DNA of 64,000 nucleotides from Pontimicrobium sp. SW4 (GCF_039954625.1 NZ_CP157199.1:2356001-2420000), one strand, 5' to 3'; positions 11,050 to 21,844 are shown, counted from the stretch's first letter. The notes: generated from the sequence alone by a model not told the origin. Made by a program: numbers and translations.

Positions 11050-11592
11050 TTATGCTGATTTACCTGCTTTTCTTCTAATTTCTTCTCCTACAAACTTAAC
11101 TCCTTTACCTTTATAAGGCTCAGGTGGTCTAAATCCACGGATTTTTGCCGCTACTTGACCTACTAATTGTTTGTCATGTGAAGTTAACTTTACTATAGGA
11201 TTCTTTCCTTTTTCTGAAATTGTTTCAACCTTGATCTCTGGAGCAATGTCTAATACAATGTTATGAGAAAAACCTAAAGCTAAATCTAGTTTCTGCCCTT
11301 GATTACTTGCTCTATATCCTACTCCTACTAATTCTAATTCTTTAGTCCATCCTTTAGATACACCCTCAATCATGTTATGCATTAATGATCTGTATAAACC
11401 ATGTTTTGCTTTTTGATCTTTAGTATCTGAAGAACGAGTAACCATAATGTTACTATCTTCAACTTTAATTTCTATAGAATCGTAGTTTTGTGTTAACTCT
11501 CCTAATTTACCTTTAACAGTCACGACATTTTCTTTAACATCAACTGTTACGCCTTCTGGAATGGCTACTGGATTATTTCCTATTCTTGACAT
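11050..11592 (-). CDS. rplF: 50S ribosomal protein L6
   Basis: A 180-residue L6 with two tandem similar domains. It begins MSRIGNNPVAIPEGVTVDVK and ends in the rRNA-binding tail RGFRPPEPYKGKGVKFVGEE. L6 lies near the factor-binding site of the 50S subunit. Confidence 0.97.
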   Translation of the reverse strand: MSRIGNNPVAIPEGVTVDVKENVVTVKGKLGELTQNYDSIEIKVEDSNIMVTRSSDTKDQKAKHGLYRSLMHNMIEGVSKGWTKELELVGVGYRASNQGQKLDLALGFSHNIVLDIAPEIKVETISEKGKNPIVKLTSHDKQLVGQVAAKIRGFRPPEPYKGKGVKFVGEEIRRKAGKSA

Positions 11593-11609
11593 TTCTTTTG
11601 GGCTTTAAA

Positions 11610-12011
11610 TTAGTATACGTAACACAATACTTCACCACCTACATTTTCTCTTTGTGCTTGTTTACCTGTCATTACTCCATGAGAAGTAGAAACAATGGCA
11701 ATACCAAGACCATTAAGAATACGAGGAAGTTCTTTCGAACTTGCATATTTACGTAAACCTGGTTTACTTATTCTTTGAATCCTTTTTATTACAGGTTCTT
11801 TAGTTTCTTTAGTGTATTTAAGAGCTATTTTAATAGTTCCTTGTACTGTAGAATCATCATCGAACTTGTAACTTAAAATATATCCTTGATCGAATAATAT
11901 TTTAGTCATCTCTTTCTTTAAATTAGACGCTGGAATCTCAACCACTCTGTGGTTAGCAGCTACAGCATTTCTAATTCTTGTTAAATAATCCGCTACTGGA
12001 TCTGTATACAT
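11610..12011 (-). CDS. rpsH: 30S ribosomal protein S8
   Basis: S8 of 133 residues, a primary 16S rRNA binder central to 30S platform assembly. The start is placed at the ATG at 12009-12011 because the conserved family N terminus is MYTDPVADYLTRIRNAVAAN; an in-frame ATG 51 bases upstream (12062) would add 17 residues not seen in the family. The C-terminal block STSHGVMTGKQAQRENVGGE is conserved. The chosen start leaves a 60-base gap after rpsN. Confidence 0.95.
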   Translation of the reverse strand: MYTDPVADYLTRIRNAVAANHRVVEIPASNLKKEMTKILFDQGYILSYKFDDDSTVQGTIKIALKYTKETKEPVIKRIQRISKPGLRKYASSKELPRILNGLGIAIVSTSHGVMTGKQAQRENVGGEVLCYVY

Positions 12012-12071
12012 AGTTATTAATTTGCGATTATGGTTTTTAACTTCTGTTAAACCTTTAATCAATTTATAATT

Positions 12072-12341
12072 TTACCAACTTGCTTTTTTAACTCCTGGAA
12101 TTAATCCTTGGTTAGCCATTTCACGAAATGTAACACGAGATATTCCAAATGTTCTCATATAACCTTTAGGTCTTCCTGTTAATTTACATCTGTTATGCAT
12201 GCGAATTGGTGATGCATTTTTTGGCAACTTTTGTAATGCTTCGTAATCTCCAGCTTCTTTTAAAGCTTTACGTTTAGCTGCATACTTTGCTACTGTTTTT
12301 GCTCTTTTCACCTCGCGGGCTTTCATTGATTCTTTAGCCAT
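12072..12341 (-). CDS. rpsN: 30S ribosomal protein S14, zinc-free short form
   Basis: An 89-residue S14 of the 30S head. It has one Cys ([20 protein letters not shown]) and lacks the two CXXC zinc pairs of the C-plus type. The C terminus, [18 protein letters not shown], is the family hallmark. Confidence 0.96.
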   Translation of the reverse strand: MAKESMKAREVKRAKTVAKYAAKRKALKEAGDYEALQKLPKNASPIRMHNRCKLTGRPKGYMRTFGISRVTFREMANQGLIPGVKKASW

Positions 12342-12344
12342 AAC

Positions 12345-12896
12345 TTAGTTCTTTTTAAAAGGTATTCCTAGTTCTGTTAATAATGATTTTGCTTCTTTAT
12401 CGGTATCGGCTGTTGTTACAAAAGTAATATCCATACCTGCAATTTTATTTACCTTATCAATATCGATTTCAGGAAAAATAATTTGCTCAGTAATTCCTAA
12501 GTTGTAATTACCTCTACCATCAAAGCCAGTTGCTTTTATACCATTAAAATCTCTTACACGTGGTAATGAAGATGTTACTAAACGGTCTAAAAACTCATAC
12601 ATTTGCTCTCCTCTTAAAGTAACTTTTACACCAATTGGCATGCCTTTACGCAATTTAAAAGATGCAACATCTTTTTTAGATATTGTAGCTACTGCTTTTT
12701 GTCCAGATATTTTACTGATTTCGTCAATAGAGTAATCTATTAACTTCTTATCTGCAACTGCGCCACCTACACCTCTAGATATTACTATCTTAGTTAGTTT
12801 AGGTACTTGCATTACATTTTTATATCCGAATTCTTCTGTAAGAGCGGCAACAACCTTGTCCTTGTACTCTTGTTTTAATCTTGGAATATAAGCCAT
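12345..12896 (-). CDS. rplE: 50S ribosomal protein L5
   Basis: A 183-residue L5 that binds 5S rRNA and forms the central protuberance contact with P-site t[44 protein letters not shown] and [20 protein letters not shown] are the family blocks. Three bases separate it from rpsN and five from rplX. Confidence 0.97.
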   Translation of the reverse strand: MAYIPRLKQEYKDKVVAALTEEFGYKNVMQVPKLTKIVISRGVGGAVADKKLIDYSIDEISKISGQKAVATISKKDVASFKLRKGMPIGVKVTLRGEQMYEFLDRLVTSSLPRVRDFNGIKATGFDGRGNYNLGITEQIIFPEIDIDKVNKIAGMDITFVTTADTDKEAKSLLTELGIPFKKN

Positions 12897-12901
12897 AACT
12901 A

Positions 12902-13213
12902 TTAAATTACTTCATTAGATTTTTTAGCAAATCTCACTTTCTTATCATCTTCCATTCTATATCCAACTCTAGTTGTTTCCCCTTTAGAGGTCAACAATGA
13001 TAGGTTAGAAACTTGAATAGAAGCTTCTTTTTCAACGATTCCTCCTTGAGGATTATCAGCGCTAGGTTTCATATGTTTTTTAATCATATTTACACCTTCT
13101 ACTATCGCTTTATTCTTATCGGTTAATACTTTAAGCACTTTCCCTTCTGATCCTTTATGATCTCCAGCAATTACTTTAACTGTATCTCCTGATTTTATTT
13201 TAAACTTTCCCAT
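12902..13213 (-). CDS. rplX: 50S ribosomal protein L24
   Basis: A 103-residue assembly-initiator protein of the 50S subunit. The KOW motif [20 protein letters not shown] is at residues 9-28, followed by [14 protein letters not shown]. Confidence 0.97.
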   Translation of the reverse strand: MGKFKIKSGDTVKVIAGDHKGSEGKVLKVLTDKNKAIVEGVNMIKKHMKPSADNPQGGIVEKEASIQVSNLSLLTSKGETTRVGYRMEDDKKVRFAKKSNEVI

Positions 13214-13227
13214 TGTAATATTTTGTA

Positions 13228-13596
13228 TTAAAGCACTTCTGGTGCTAATGATACAATTTTCATGAATTGCTTATCACGAAGTTCTCTAGCTACTGGTCCA
13301 AATACACGAGTACCTCTCATTTCTCCAGTTGGATTTAAAAGCACACATGCGTTGTCATCAAATCTGATGTACGATCCATCTGGTCTTCTAACCTCTTTTA
13401 CAGTACGAACAACAACTGCTGTAGAAACTGCTCCTTTTTTAATGTTTCCATTAGGAGTAGCGTCTTTAACAGTAACAACAATTTTGTCACCAACAGAAGC
13501 GTATCTTCTTTTTGTACCACCTAGAACACGAATAGTTAAAACTTCTTTTGCTCCAGTGTTATCAGCTACTTTTAATCTTGATTCTTGTTGTACCAT
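13228..13596 (-). CDS. rplN: 50S ribosomal protein L14
   Basis: A 122-residue L14, a bridge protein facing the 30S subunit. [33 protein letters not shown] and the signature with [20 protein letters not shown] are intact, at exactly the common family length. Confidence 0.98.
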   Translation of the reverse strand: MVQQESRLKVADNTGAKEVLTIRVLGGTKRRYASVGDKIVVTVKDATPNGNIKKGAVSTAVVVRTVKEVRRPDGSYIRFDDNACVLLNPTGEMRGTRVFGPVARELRDKQFMKIVSLAPEVL

Positions 13597-13598
13597 AA

Positions 13599-13856
13599 TT
13601 ACTTAGCTCTTTCAATTATTTCTACTAGTCTCCAACACTTAGATTTACTTAAAGGTCGTGTTTCCATAATTCTTACAGTATCTCCTTCGTTACAGTCGTT
13701 TGTTTCGTCGTGTGCAACATATTTTTTTGTTTTTAACACGAACTTTCCATACATAGGATGTTTTACTTTTTTCACTTCAGCAACAACAATTGATTTCATC
13801 ATTTTGTTACTAGTAACAATTCCTATACGTTCTTTTCTTAAATTTCTTTTTTCCAT
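13599..13856 (-). CDS. rpsQ: 30S ribosomal protein S17
   Basis: An 85-residue OB-fold S17. [20 protein letters not shown] and the signature [20 protein letters not shown] are present. Two bases separate it from rplN. Confidence 0.97.
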   Translation of the reverse strand: MEKRNLRKERIGIVTSNKMMKSIVVAEVKKVKHPMYGKFVLKTKKYVAHDETNDCNEGDTVRIMETRPLSKSKCWRLVEIIERAK

Positions 13857-13873
13857 CTTTAAGCCGAATACAA

Positions 13874-14065
13874 TTATTGTACTTCTCTTTTAGTTAACTC
13901 TGTTGCCAATCTTGCCACGTTTCTTCTTACAGCACGTAACTGAATTGGATTTTCAAGAGGAGATATAGCATGAGCCAATTTAAGGTCTGTATAACTCTTT
14001 TTAGTTTCACTAAGTTTTTCTTGTAACTCAGCATTAGATAGTTCTTTAATTTCTGATTGTTTCAT
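13874..14065 (-). CDS. rpmC: 50S ribosomal protein L29
   Basis: A 63-residue two-helix protein at the polypeptide exit, where SRP and trigger factor dock. It reads [20 protein letters not shown] and contains the C-terminal signature [20 protein letters not shown]. Confidence 0.96.
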   Translation of the reverse strand: MKQSEIKELSNAELQEKLSETKKSYTDLKLAHAISPLENPIQLRAVRRNVARLATELTKREVQ

Positions 14066-14077
14066 AATATCAATAAA

Positions 14078-14497
14078 TTAAGCTTCATAATCTCTAGCGA
14101 TAATAAACTTAGTTTTTACTGGAAGTTTTTGCGCAGCTAAACGTAATGCTTCTTTTGCAACGTCTAATGGCACACCTCCTACTTCAAATAAAACTCTTCC
14201 TGGTTTAACAACAGCTGCCCAATATTCAACGGCACCTTTACCTTTACCCATACGTACTTCAAGAGGCTTTTTTGTAATAGGCTTGTCTGGAAATATTTTA
14301 ATCCATAACTGCCCTTCTCTTTTCATATAACGTGTAGCGGCAATACGCGCTGCTTCTATTTGACGAGAAGTAATAAACTTCGAGTCTAACGATTTTATAC
14401 CAAACATTCCGCTTGAAAGCAAATGACCTCTTCCAGAGTTACCTTTCATACGCCCTTTTTGCTGCTTACGGAATTTTGTTCTTTTTGGTTGTAACAT
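14078..14497 (-). CDS. rplP: 50S ribosomal protein L16
   Basis: A 139-residue L16 near the A-site tRNA elbow. It begins [20 protein letters not shown] and has the signature blocks [19 protein letters not shown] and [20 protein letters not shown]. Confidence 0.97.
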   Translation of the reverse strand: MLQPKRTKFRKQQKGRMKGNSGRGHLLSSGMFGIKSLDSKFITSRQIEAARIAATRYMKREGQLWIKIFPDKPITKKPLEVRMGKGKGAVEYWAAVVKPGRVLFEVGGVPLDVAKEALRLAAQKLPVKTKFIIARDYEA

Positions 14498-14516
14498 TTT
14501 TCTTTAATTTAAAAAA

Positions 14517-15236
14517 TTACTTTCTACGACGAGATTGATTCTTATTTCCACCTCGCGCTCCACCTTTTCCTTGCTTCTTAGATAAACCAACAAGCGGAGA
14601 AAGTTCTCTTTTACCATATACTTCACCTTTCATAATCCATACTTTAATACCCAATCTACCATAAGTAGTGTGGGCCTCAACTAAAGCATAATCAATATCG
14701 GCTCTAAATGTTGATAAAGGAATTCTTCCATCTTTATAATGCTCGCTACGTGCCATTTCAGCACCATTTAAACGACCACTAATTTGAATTTTAATACCTT
14801 CAGAATTCATACGCATTGCAGCCTGAATAGCCATCTTGATTGCACGCTTATATGAAATACGATTTTCAATTTGACGAGCAACACTTGACGCTACTAGATA
14901 TGCATCCAATTCTGGACGTTTAATTTCAAAGATGTTCAATTGAACTTCTTTACCTGTAATCTTTTTAAGCTCCTCTTTTAACTTGTCTACCTCTTGTCCA
15001 CCTTTACCGATAATAATACCAGGTCTAGCAGTAGTGATAGTAACGGTTACAAGTTTAAGAGTTCTTTCGATGATTACTCTCGACACACTAGCTTTTGATA
15101 AACGTGCATACACATACTTTCTGATTTTGTCATCTTCAGCAAGTTTATCTCCATAATCATTTCCTCCATACCAGTTAGATTCCCATCCTCTGATAATTCC
15201 AAGGCGATTTCCTATTGGATTTGTCTTTTGTCCCAT
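14517..15236 (-). CDS. rpsC: 30S ribosomal protein S3
   Basis: A 239-residue S3 at the mRNA entry tunnel. It begins [20 protein letters not shown], carries a type II KH domain with the GKGG loop ([17 protein letters not shown]) and a C-terminal S3 domain ending with a Gly/Lys/Arg-rich tail. Confidence 0.97.
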   Translation of the reverse strand: MGQKTNPIGNRLGIIRGWESNWYGGNDYGDKLAEDDKIRKYVYARLSKASVSRVIIERTLKLVTVTITTARPGIIIGKGGQEVDKLKEELKKITGKEVQLNIFEIKRPELDAYLVASSVARQIENRISYKRAIKMAIQAAMRMNSEGIKIQISGRLNGAEMARSEHYKDGRIPLSTFRADIDYALVEAHTTYGRLGIKVWIMKGEVYGKRELSPLVGLSKKQGKGGARGGNKNQSRRRK

Positions 15237-15239
15237 TTA

Positions 15240-15650
15240 TTAATTGCTTTGTGTGTTATTATTAGCTCCAAGCACGAGTGTTACGTGATTAGATCTTTTT
15301 CTAATTCTATGTGCACGACCTTGAGGCGCTGGACGCAATCTTTTTAACATTGATCCACCATCTACTCTGATCTCTTTTACAAATAATTCAGCATCTTCAA
15401 TATCAGCATCTTCATTTTTAGCTTGCCAGTTTGCAACTGCAGACAATAACAATTTCTCTAAACGGCGAGATGCTTCTTTTTGACTGAATCTTAAAATATT
15501 AAGTGCTTTTTCTACCTTTTCACCTCTTACTAAATCGGCTACTAAGCGCATTTTTCTTGGTGACGTAGGACAGTTATTAAGTTTAGCAAAAGCAACTTGC
15601 TTCTTCCCTTCCTTAATAGCGTCTGCCATTTGTTTTTTACGACTTCCCAT
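15240..15650 (-). CDS. rplV: 50S ribosomal protein L22
   Basis: L22 of 136 residues, lining the exit tunnel. An N-terminal extension of about 20 residues ([20 protein letters not shown]) precedes the conserved core [20 protein letters not shown]. The beta-hairpin region [20 protein letters not shown] where macrolide-resistance changes map looks unaltered. Confidence 0.96.
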   Translation of the reverse strand: MGSRKKQMADAIKEGKKQVAFAKLNNCPTSPRKMRLVADLVRGEKVEKALNILRFSQKEASRRLEKLLLSAVANWQAKNEDADIEDAELFVKEIRVDGGSMLKRLRPAPQGRAHRIRKRSNHVTLVLGANNNTQSN

Positions 15651-15655
15651 AGCTC

Positions 15656-15934
15656 TTATTTTTTACCTTTATTTTTAGCACCTGCGTGACCTCTAAAAGA
15701 TCTTGTTGGTGAAAATTCTCCTAATTTATGTCCTACCATGTTTTCAGTAACATATACTGGTACAAATTGGCGGCCATTATGTACTGCAATTGTTTGTCCA
15801 ACAAAATCTGGAGTAATCATACTTGCTCTTGACCAAGTTTTGATAACTGTTTTCTTGTTAGCTTCTACATTAGCAGCCACTTTTCTTTCTAATTTATAAT
15901 GAACGTAAGGTCCTTTTTTTAATGATCTTGCCAT
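15656..15934 (-). CDS. rpsS: 30S ribosomal protein S19
   Basis: A 92-residue S19 of the 30S head. It begins [20 protein letters not shown] and has the signature block [20 protein letters not shown]. Confidence 0.97.
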   Translation of the reverse strand: MARSLKKGPYVHYKLERKVAANVEANKKTVIKTWSRASMITPDFVGQTIAVHNGRQFVPVYVTENMVGHKLGEFSPTRSFRGHAGAKNKGKK

Positions 15935-15940
15935 GATTTA

Positions 15941-16768
15941 TTATTTCTTTCTACGTTCAACAATATATTTATTACTTGCTTTAGTCTTAGAACGTGTTCT
16001 ATATCCTTTAGCTGGTATTCCATTTCTAGAACGTGGGTGTCCTCCCGAAGATTTACCTTCACCACCACCCATTGGGTGATCGACTGGATTCATTACTACT
16101 GGTCTAGTTCTTGGACGTCTACCTAACCATCTACTTCTACCTGCTTTACCAGATACTAATAATTGATGATCTGAATTAGATACAACTCCAATTGTAGCCA
16201 TACAGTTAGCAAGAATTAATCTTGTTTCACCTGATGGCAACTTAACTGTTGCAAATTTCCCATCTCTTGCCATTAATTGAGCAAATGCACCAGCACTACG
16301 AGCCATAACAGCTCCTTGACCTGGACGTAACTCTATACAAGAAATAATTGTTCCTAAAGGTATTTCGCTAAGCGGCATTGCATTTCCAATTTCTGGAGCA
16401 ATTTCACTTTCACCAGATACTACATTTTGCCCAACTTGAAGTCCATTTTGCGCAATAATGTATCGCTTTTCACCATCTTGATAATTCAATAATGCGATAA
16501 AAGCTGTTCTGTTTGGATCGTATTCTATCGAAGCAACTTCTGCTGGAATTCCAGTTTTGTTACGTTTAAAATCAATAATACGATACCTTTTTTTATGACC
16601 TCCACCCTTATAGCGCATGGTCATTTTTCCTTGACTGTTTCTACCACCAGACCTTTTGTTCGGAGCTAATAAACTTTTCTCCGGCTTATCAGTAGTAATG
16701 GCGTCAAATCCGTTTACTACTCTAAATCGCTGTCCTGGTGTGATTGGTTTTAATTTTCTTACTGACAT
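15941..16768 (-). CDS. rplB: 50S ribosomal protein L2
   Basis: A 275-residue L2, needed for subunit association and peptidyl transfer. The N-terminal OB and SH3-like domains are followed by the peptidyl-transferase-centre region with the essential His in [20 protein letters not shown]. Six bases separate it from rpsS. Confidence 0.98.
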   Translation of the reverse strand: MSVRKLKPITPGQRFRVVNGFDAITTDKPEKSLLAPNKRSGGRNSQGKMTMRYKGGGHKKRYRIIDFKRNKTGIPAEVASIEYDPNRTAFIALLNYQDGEKRYIIAQNGLQVGQNVVSGESEIAPEIGNAMPLSEIPLGTIISCIELRPGQGAVMARSAGAFAQLMARDGKFATVKLPSGETRLILANCMATIGVVSNSDHQLLVSGKAGRSRWLGRRPRTRPVVMNPVDHPMGGGEGKSSGGHPRSRNGIPAKGYRTRSKTKASNKYIVERRKK

Positions 16769-16779
16769 TTTTTGTCTAA

Positions 16780-17070
16780 TTACATATTAGCATATAAATC
16801 AATCGTCTCACCTTCCGCCAGTTGTACAATTGCTTTTTTAACAGCATTTGTTTTACCATGTTGAACACCAGTTTTTGTAAACTTAGTTTTTCTATCTGGA
16901 CGGACATTTATAGTACGAACTTTTTCAACAGAAACACCATAAACAGCTTCCACTGCTTTTTTGATTTCTACCTTGTTCGCCTTTTTGTTCACTTGAAAAG
17001 TGTAGCGGTTATTTAACTCGCTATCGTTTGTTGCCTTTTCTGTGATTATCGGTTTAATTAAGATACTCAT
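16780..17070 (-). CDS. rplW: 50S ribosomal protein L23
   Basis: A 96-residue L23, docking site for trigger factor and SRP at the tunnel exit. [20 protein letters not shown] and the C-terminal [17 protein letters not shown] fit the family. Confidence 0.96.
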   Translation of the reverse strand: MSILIKPIITEKATNDSELNNRYTFQVNKKANKVEIKKAVEAVYGVSVEKVRTINVRPDRKTKFTKTGVQHGKTNAVKKAIVQLAEGETIDLYANM

Positions 17071-17077
17071 GGTCTTC

Positions 17078-17707
17078 TTATTTACTTAAATTCGATTCAA
17101 TTCCTTCTAAAGAGCTTTCTAAAAGTATTACTTGATTTGCATTTAAAATCTTGTAAGTACTTAATTCTGAACTCATTATAACCTCAGACCCTTTTAAATT
17201 GCGTGACGACAAATATACATTATTATTTGAAGCTCCCAACACAAACAAAGATTTTTTGTTTTGCAAGTCTAAAGCCTTTAAAACTGCTGTGAAGTTTTTA
17301 GTTTTTGGAGCATCAAAACTGAAGTCCTCTAAAACTGTTATTGCTTTCTCTCCAGCCTTAATTGTTAATGCTGATTTACGAGCTAAACGCTTCACGTTTT
17401 TGTTTAATTTAAAACTATAGTTTCTTGGTCTTGGTCCAAACATACGTCCACCACCTTTAAATACACCAGATTTAATACTACCTGCTCTTGCAGTACCAGT
17501 ACCTTTTTGTTTTTTAATCTTACGTGTACTTCCAGTGATTTCTGCTCTTTCTTTAGCCTTATGTGTTCCTTGACGTTGATTAGCAAGATATTGCTTCACA
17601 TCTAAGTATACAGCATGATTATTTGGCTCTATTGCGAACACATCTTTAGAAAGGTCTACCTTTCTTCCTGTGTCTTTTCCGTTTACATCTAAAACTGCTA
17701 CCTTCAT
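17078..17707 (-). CDS. rplD: 50S ribosomal protein L4
   Basis: L4 of 209 residues, with an extended loop (RAGSIKSGVFKGGGRMFGPR, then PRNYSFKLNKN) reaching the exit tunnel. The start is set at ATG 17705-17707 because [20 protein letters not shown] is the family N terminus; the upstream in-frame ATG at 17752 lies inside rplC. The start then overlaps the rplC stop by one base (TAATG), which suggests translational coupling. Confidence 0.96.
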   Translation of the reverse strand: MKVAVLDVNGKDTGRKVDLSKDVFAIEPNNHAVYLDVKQYLANQRQGTHKAKERAEITGSTRKIKKQKGTGTARAGSIKSGVFKGGGRMFGPRPRNYSFKLNKNVKRLARKSALTIKAGEKAITVLEDFSFDAPKTKNFTAVLKALDLQNKKSLFVLGASNNNVYLSSRNLKGSEVIMSSELSTYKILNANQVILLESSLEGIESNLSK

Positions 17708-18324
17708 TATTTCTGAATTGTTACATAAGCGTTTTTGTGTCCAGGAACGCATCCTTTTACCACAAGCAGATTCTTATCAGCAACTACTTTTAAAACTCTT
17801 AAATTTTGAACTTTCACTTTTTCACCACCCATTCGTCCTGCCATTTTCATTCCTTTGAAAACTCTTGCAGGATACGATGCAGCTCCAATTGATCCTGGTG
17901 CTCTTAAACGGTTATGTTGACCGTGAGTAGCTTGACCTACACCACCAAAACCATGACGTTTTACAACACCTTGAAATCCTTTACCTTTTGAGGTTCCAGC
18001 AATATCAACAAATTCACCTTCTGCAAAGTGCTCTACTGTTATTGTATCACCTAATTTGTACTCCTCATCAAAACCTTGAAATTCAGCGACTTTTCTTTTA
18101 ACAGAAGTACCTGCTTTTTTAGCGTGACCAATGTCAGCCTTTGTAGCATTTTTTTCTGTCTTGTCATCGAAACCAAGTTGAAGGGCTTGATAACCATCAA
18201 CTTCTTCAGTTCTGACTTGGGTAACAACGCATGGTCCAGCTTCGATTACTGTACAAGGAATATTCTTCCCGTTTTCATCAAAAATGCTGGTCATTCCGAT
18301 TTTTTTTCCAATTAACCCAGACAT
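17707..18324 (-). CDS. rplC: 50S ribosomal protein L3
   Basis: A 205-residue L3, an early-assembly protein reaching toward the peptidyl-transferase centre. It begins [20 protein letters not shown] and contains the loop [20 protein letters not shown] with [12 protein letters not shown]. The 123-base gap to rpsJ is by far the largest in the str/S10/spc part and contains a strong hairpin. Confidence 0.97.
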   Translation of the reverse strand: MSGLIGKKIGMTSIFDENGKNIPCTVIEAGPCVVTQVRTEEVDGYQALQLGFDDKTEKNATKADIGHAKKAGTSVKRKVAEFQGFDEEYKLGDTITVEHFAEGEFVDIAGTSKGKGFQGVVKRHGFGGVGQATHGQHNRLRAPGSIGAASYPARVFKGMKMAGRMGGEKVKVQNLRVLKVVADKNLLVVKGCVPGHKNAYVTIQK

Positions 18325-18360
18325 ATTATTTATTATTAATTATTACTATTTGTTATTTAA

Positions 18361-18394
18361 AATTCAAGGCTGAAATACATTTCAGCCTTGAATT
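18361..18394 (-). other. 16-bp hairpin between rpsJ and rplC
   Basis: Arms 18361-18376 and 18379-18394 are perfectly complementary (16 bp, AATTCAAGGCTGAAAT in the left arm) with a two-base loop. On the minus strand the following bases are TTTAAATAAC, only a weak T-tract. The element could be an attenuator, a weak terminator or an RNase processing site that separates the rpsL-rpsG-fusA-rpsJ part from the rest. Confidence 0.75.
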
Positions 18395-18447
18395 GTATTT
18401 TTACCGTTTTTCCCTCGCTCGCAGCTTAGGACATGTAAGTTTATTTC

Positions 18448-18753
18448 TTAAACTTTAATCTCTACTTCAACACCACTTGGCAACTCTAACTTCATTAGAG
18501 CATCAATTGTCTTAGAAGATGAAGAATAAATATCTAATAACCTCTTGTAAGAGCTTAATTGAAATTGTTCTCTTGACTTCTTATTTACGTGTGGTGAACG
18601 TAATACAGTGAAAATTTTCTTGTGTGTTGGTAATGGAATTGGTCCAGTTACAACAGCACCTGTACTTTTTACTGTCTTTACAATCTTCTCAGCAGATTTA
18701 TCTACTAAACTGTGATCGTAAGATTTTAATTTTATTCTGATTTTTTGACTCAT
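18448..18753 (-). CDS. rpsJ: 30S ribosomal protein S10
   Basis: A 101-residue S10, a 30S head protein that also acts in NusB antitermination. [20 protein letters not shown] and the signature [20 protein letters not shown] are present. It is transcribed behind fusA (11 bases), while the following rplC is set apart. Confidence 0.97.
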   Translation of the reverse strand: MSQKIRIKLKSYDHSLVDKSAEKIVKTVKSTGAVVTGPIPLPTHKKIFTVLRSPHVNKKSREQFQLSSYKRLLDIYSSSSKTIDALMKLELPSGVEVEIKV

Positions 18754-18764
18754 TTTCTTAAGAT

Positions 18765-20891
18765 TTACGATTCAACGCCTTTAGCAGCTTTAATTACTTC
18801 TTCAGATATATTTGAAGGAGTTTCAGCATAATGTGAAAATTCCATAGTTGATGTTGCACGACCTGATGATAATGTTCTTAATGTTGTTACATATCCAAAC
18901 ATTTCAGATAATGGTACAGTAGCCTTTACAGTTTTTGCACCAGCTCTATCTCCCATATCACTTACTTGACCTCTTCTTCTATTTAAATCACCAACGATAT
19001 CACCCATGTTTTCTTCAGGAGTAATTACCTCAAGTTTCATAATAGGCTCCATAATTACCGCTTTAGCAGCTTTCGCAGAATTTTTAAATCCTAATTTTGC
19101 AGCTAATTCGAAAGATAATTGATCTGAATCCACATCATGGTAAGATCCATCTTTCAATGTCACTTTCATAGAATCTACTTCGTAACCTGCTAATGGTCCA
19201 TTAACCATTGCCATTTTAAATCCTTTTTCGATTGAAGGGATAAATTCTTTAGGAACATTACCACCTTTAATAATAGATTCAAACTGAAGTCCAGTAACAC
19301 CTTCATCAGCTGGCTCAATAGTAAATACAATATCAGCAAACTTACCACGACCACCAGATTGTTTTTTGTAAACCTCTCTATGATCTGCCGCAGCAGTAAT
19401 AGCTTCTTTGTACTCTACTTGCGGTTGCCCTTGATTTACTTCAACTTTAAATTCGCGACGTAAACGGTCAACAATAATATCTAAGTGAAGCTCGCCCATT
19501 CCAGAAATAATAGTCTGTCCTGAAGCTTCATCTGTTCTTACTGTAAATGTTGGATCTTCTTCTGCTAATTTAGCTAAAGACATACCTAATTTATCAACAT
19601 CTGCTTTAGTCTTAGGTTCCACTGCAATACCAATTACTGGATCAGGGAAATCCATAGATTCCAAAACAATAGGATGCTTTTCATCAGACATAGTATCACC
19701 AGTCTTAATATCTTTAAAACCTACTGCTGCTCCAATATCACCAGCTTCGATAAAATCGATGGCATTTTGCTTATTAGAGTGCATTTGATAGATACGTGAG
19801 ATACGTTCTTTTTTACCTGAACGATTGTTCAAGATATAAGATCCAGCATCTAAACGACCAGAATAAGCTCTAAAGAATGCTAAACGACCTACAAAAGGAT
19901 CGGTAGCAATTTTAAAAGCCAATGCAGCAAATGGTTCGCTTGCAGATGGCTTACGAATTTCTTCTTGCTCTGTCTCTGGATTAATTCCTACAATACCTTC
20001 TTTATCAATTGGAGAAGGTAAATAACGACATACAGCATCTAATAAGAATTGTACTCCTTTATTTTTAAATGCAGAACCACAAATCATTGGAATGATAGCC
20101 ATATCCATTACGGCAGCTCTAAGCGCAGCGTGCACTTCGTCCTCTGTGATAGAATCTTCATCTTCCATGAATTTCTCTAACAAGTTCTCATCATAAGTAG
20201 CAACTTCTTCAATAAGTTTTGCTCTTAATTCGGCAGCTTCTGCTTTTAATTCTTCAGGAATATCGATAACATCAAAAGTAGCACCTTGTGTTTCATCATG
20301 CCAAACTATAGCACGGTTTTTTACTAAGTCTACAATACCTTTAAAGTCTGCTTCATCACCAATATTCATAACAATTGGCACAGCATTTGAACCTAGCATG
20401 TCTTTAACTTGCTGACAAACTTCCATAAAATTAGATCCTTGACGATCCATTTTATTTACAAATCCAATACGTGGCACTTTGTAGTTATCGGCTAATCTCC
20501 AGTTAGTTTCAGATTGTGGCTCAACACCATCAACTGCACTAAATAGAAATACTAAACCATCTAATACACGTAAAGAACGGTTTACTTCAACCGTAAAATC
20601 TACGTGACCAGGAGTGTCTATAATATTAAAGTGGTATCCTTGAGTTTCAGGTGTTGGTTGTGCATTTTCCAATGGAAACTGCCAAGTACAAGTTGTTGCT
20701 GCAGAGGTAATTGTAATTCCTCTTTCTTGCTCTTGCTCCATCCAGTCCATTGTTGCAGCACCATCATGCACTTCACCAATTTTATGTGAAACACCTGTAT
20801 AATAAAGAATACGTTCAGTAGTAGTTGTTTTACCGGCATCAATATGCGCAGCAATACCTATATTTCTTGTGTATTTTAAATCTCTTGCCAT
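18765..20891 (-). CDS. fusA: Elongation factor G
   Basis: EF-G of 708 residues, the GTPase that drives translocation. GTP-binding motifs are G1 [15 protein letters not shown] (about residues 14-28), the switch region [12 protein letters not shown]3 DTPGHVDF and G4 NKMD. Domain IV-V blocks ([40 protein letters not shown]) follow. No tuf gene follows it, unlike in the E. coli str operon. Confidence 0.98.
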   Translation of the reverse strand: MARDLKYTRNIGIAAHIDAGKTTTTERILYYTGVSHKIGEVHDGAATMDWMEQEQERGITITSAATTCTWQFPLENAQPTPETQGYHFNIIDTPGHVDFTVEVNRSLRVLDGLVFLFSAVDGVEPQSETNWRLADNYKVPRIGFVNKMDRQGSNFMEVCQQVKDMLGSNAVPIVMNIGDEADFKGIVDLVKNRAIVWHDETQGATFDVIDIPEELKAEAAELRAKLIEEVATYDENLLEKFMEDEDSITEDEVHAALRAAVMDMAIIPMICGSAFKNKGVQFLLDAVCRYLPSPIDKEGIVGINPETEQEEIRKPSASEPFAALAFKIATDPFVGRLAFFRAYSGRLDAGSYILNNRSGKKERISRIYQMHSNKQNAIDFIEAGDIGAAVGFKDIKTGDTMSDEKHPIVLESMDFPDPVIGIAVEPKTKADVDKLGMSLAKLAEEDPTFTVRTDEASGQTIISGMGELHLDIIVDRLRREFKVEVNQGQPQVEYKEAITAAADHREVYKKQSGGRGKFADIVFTIEPADEGVTGLQFESIIKGGNVPKEFIPSIEKGFKMAMVNGPLAGYEVDSMKVTLKDGSYHDVDSDQLSFELAAKLGFKNSAKAAKAVIMEPIMKLEVITPEENMGDIVGDLNRRRGQVSDMGDRAGAKTVKATVPLSEMFGYVTTLRTLSSGRATSTMEFSHYAETPSNISEEVIKAAKGVES

Positions 20892-20897
20892 ATCGTA

Positions 20898-21374
20898 TTA
20901 AAATCTAAAATGTGAGAATGCTTTATTCGCTTCTGCCATTTTGTGAGTATCTACTCTTTTCTTGACAGCAGCTCCTTCTTCTTTAGCTGCGGCTAATACT
21001 TCTGCTGCTAATTTTTGAGCCATAGATTTTTCGTTTCTTTTTCTTGAATAACTAATTAGCCATTTCATTGCTGTTGAAACTTTACGGTCTGGACGTATTT
21101 GCATTGGAATTTGAAATGTTGCTCCACCTACTCTACGACTACGTACTTCTACGTGAGGCATAACGTTTGATAAAGCATCTTTCCATATTTCTAAAGCTGT
21201 TTTTTCTTCGTCTGTGTTCTTTTCTTCCACAATATCAATTGCGTCGTAGAAAATTTTAAAAGCTACTGACTTTTTACCATCCCACATCATCATATTAACG
21301 AAACGAGTTACTAACTGGTCGTTAAATTTTGGATCTGGTAAAAGCGGTCTTTTTTTCGCTGCTCTTTTTCTCAT
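20898..21374 (-). CDS. rpsG: 30S ribosomal protein S7
   Basis: A 158-residue S7, initiator of 30S head assembly. The signature [20 protein letters not shown] lies near the N terminus and [20 protein letters not shown] in the middle. It lies 21 bases behind rpsL and 6 before fusA. Confidence 0.97.
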   Translation of the reverse strand: MRKRAAKKRPLLPDPKFNDQLVTRFVNMMMWDGKKSVAFKIFYDAIDIVEEKNTDEEKTALEIWKDALSNVMPHVEVRSRRVGGATFQIPMQIRPDRKVSTAMKWLISYSRKRNEKSMAQKLAAEVLAAAKEEGAAVKKRVDTHKMAEANKAFSHFRF

Positions 21375-21395
21375 GTCTTCTTCTTAAAGTTTAAA

Positions 21396-21770
21396 TTACT
21401 TTTTAGGGCGTTTAGCACCATACTTAGATCTACGTTGCGTTCTACCTTCGACACCTGCTGTATCTAATGCGCCACGAACAATGTGATATCTAACTCCTGG
21501 TAAATCTTTTACCCTTCCACCTCTAACTAATACTATCGAGTGCTCTTGTAAATTGTGCCCTTCTCCTGGAATGTATGCGTTTACTTCGTTACCATTTGTT
21601 AACCTTACCCTTGCAACTTTACGCATTGCTGAGTTAGGTTTTTTTGGTGTTGTCGTATAAACACGAGTACAAACTCCACGTCTTTGAGGACAAGAATTTA
21701 AAGCAGCCGATTTACTCTTCTTAGTTATTTTGGCTCTTCCTTTTCTTACTAATTGTGAAATTGTTGGCAT
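21396..21770 (-). CDS. rpsL: 30S ribosomal protein S12
   Basis: A 124-residue decoding-centre protein and first gene of the superoperon. The two loops where streptomycin resistance arises read [12 protein letters not shown] and [13 protein letters not shown]; the critical Lys residues are present, so no classical resistance change is seen. The RNA leader carries a small hairpin directly at the predicted 5' end. Confidence 0.98.
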   Translation of the reverse strand: MPTISQLVRKGRAKITKKSKSAALNSCPQRRGVCTRVYTTTPKKPNSAMRKVARVRLTNGNEVNAYIPGEGHNLQEHSIVLVRGGRVKDLPGVRYHIVRGALDTAGVEGRTQRRSKYGAKRPKK

Positions 21771-21794
21771 ATATTTCTATATAATTTTATTAAA

Positions 21795-21810
21795 CCCTCT
21801 CTTTAGAGGG
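21795..21810 (-). promoter_or_regulatory. 5'-end hairpin in the rpsL leader
   Basis: CCCTCT-AAAG-AGAGGG forms a GC-rich 6-bp stem only three bases after the -7 box on the minus strand, so it would sit at the very 5' end of the superoperon transcript. It may stabilise the RNA or serve as a regulatory site. Confidence 0.55.
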
Positions 21811-21813
21811 CTG

Positions 21814-21844
21814 CAAAGGTAGAAATTTATATGAATAATTCAAA
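21814..21844 (-). promoter_or_regulatory. Promoter of the str-S10-spc-alpha superoperon
   Basis: On the minus strand TTTG (21841-21844) and TACCTTTG (21814-21821) are separated by exactly 19 bases, which matches the Bacteroidota consensus TTTG-N19-TANNTTTG perfectly. The rpsL ATG is 44 bases downstream. Confidence 0.9.

Noticed and set aside
11610-12062. Longer S8 with 17 extra N-terminal residues
   Set aside because: The family starts at MYTDPVADYL; the extra residues are not S8-like.
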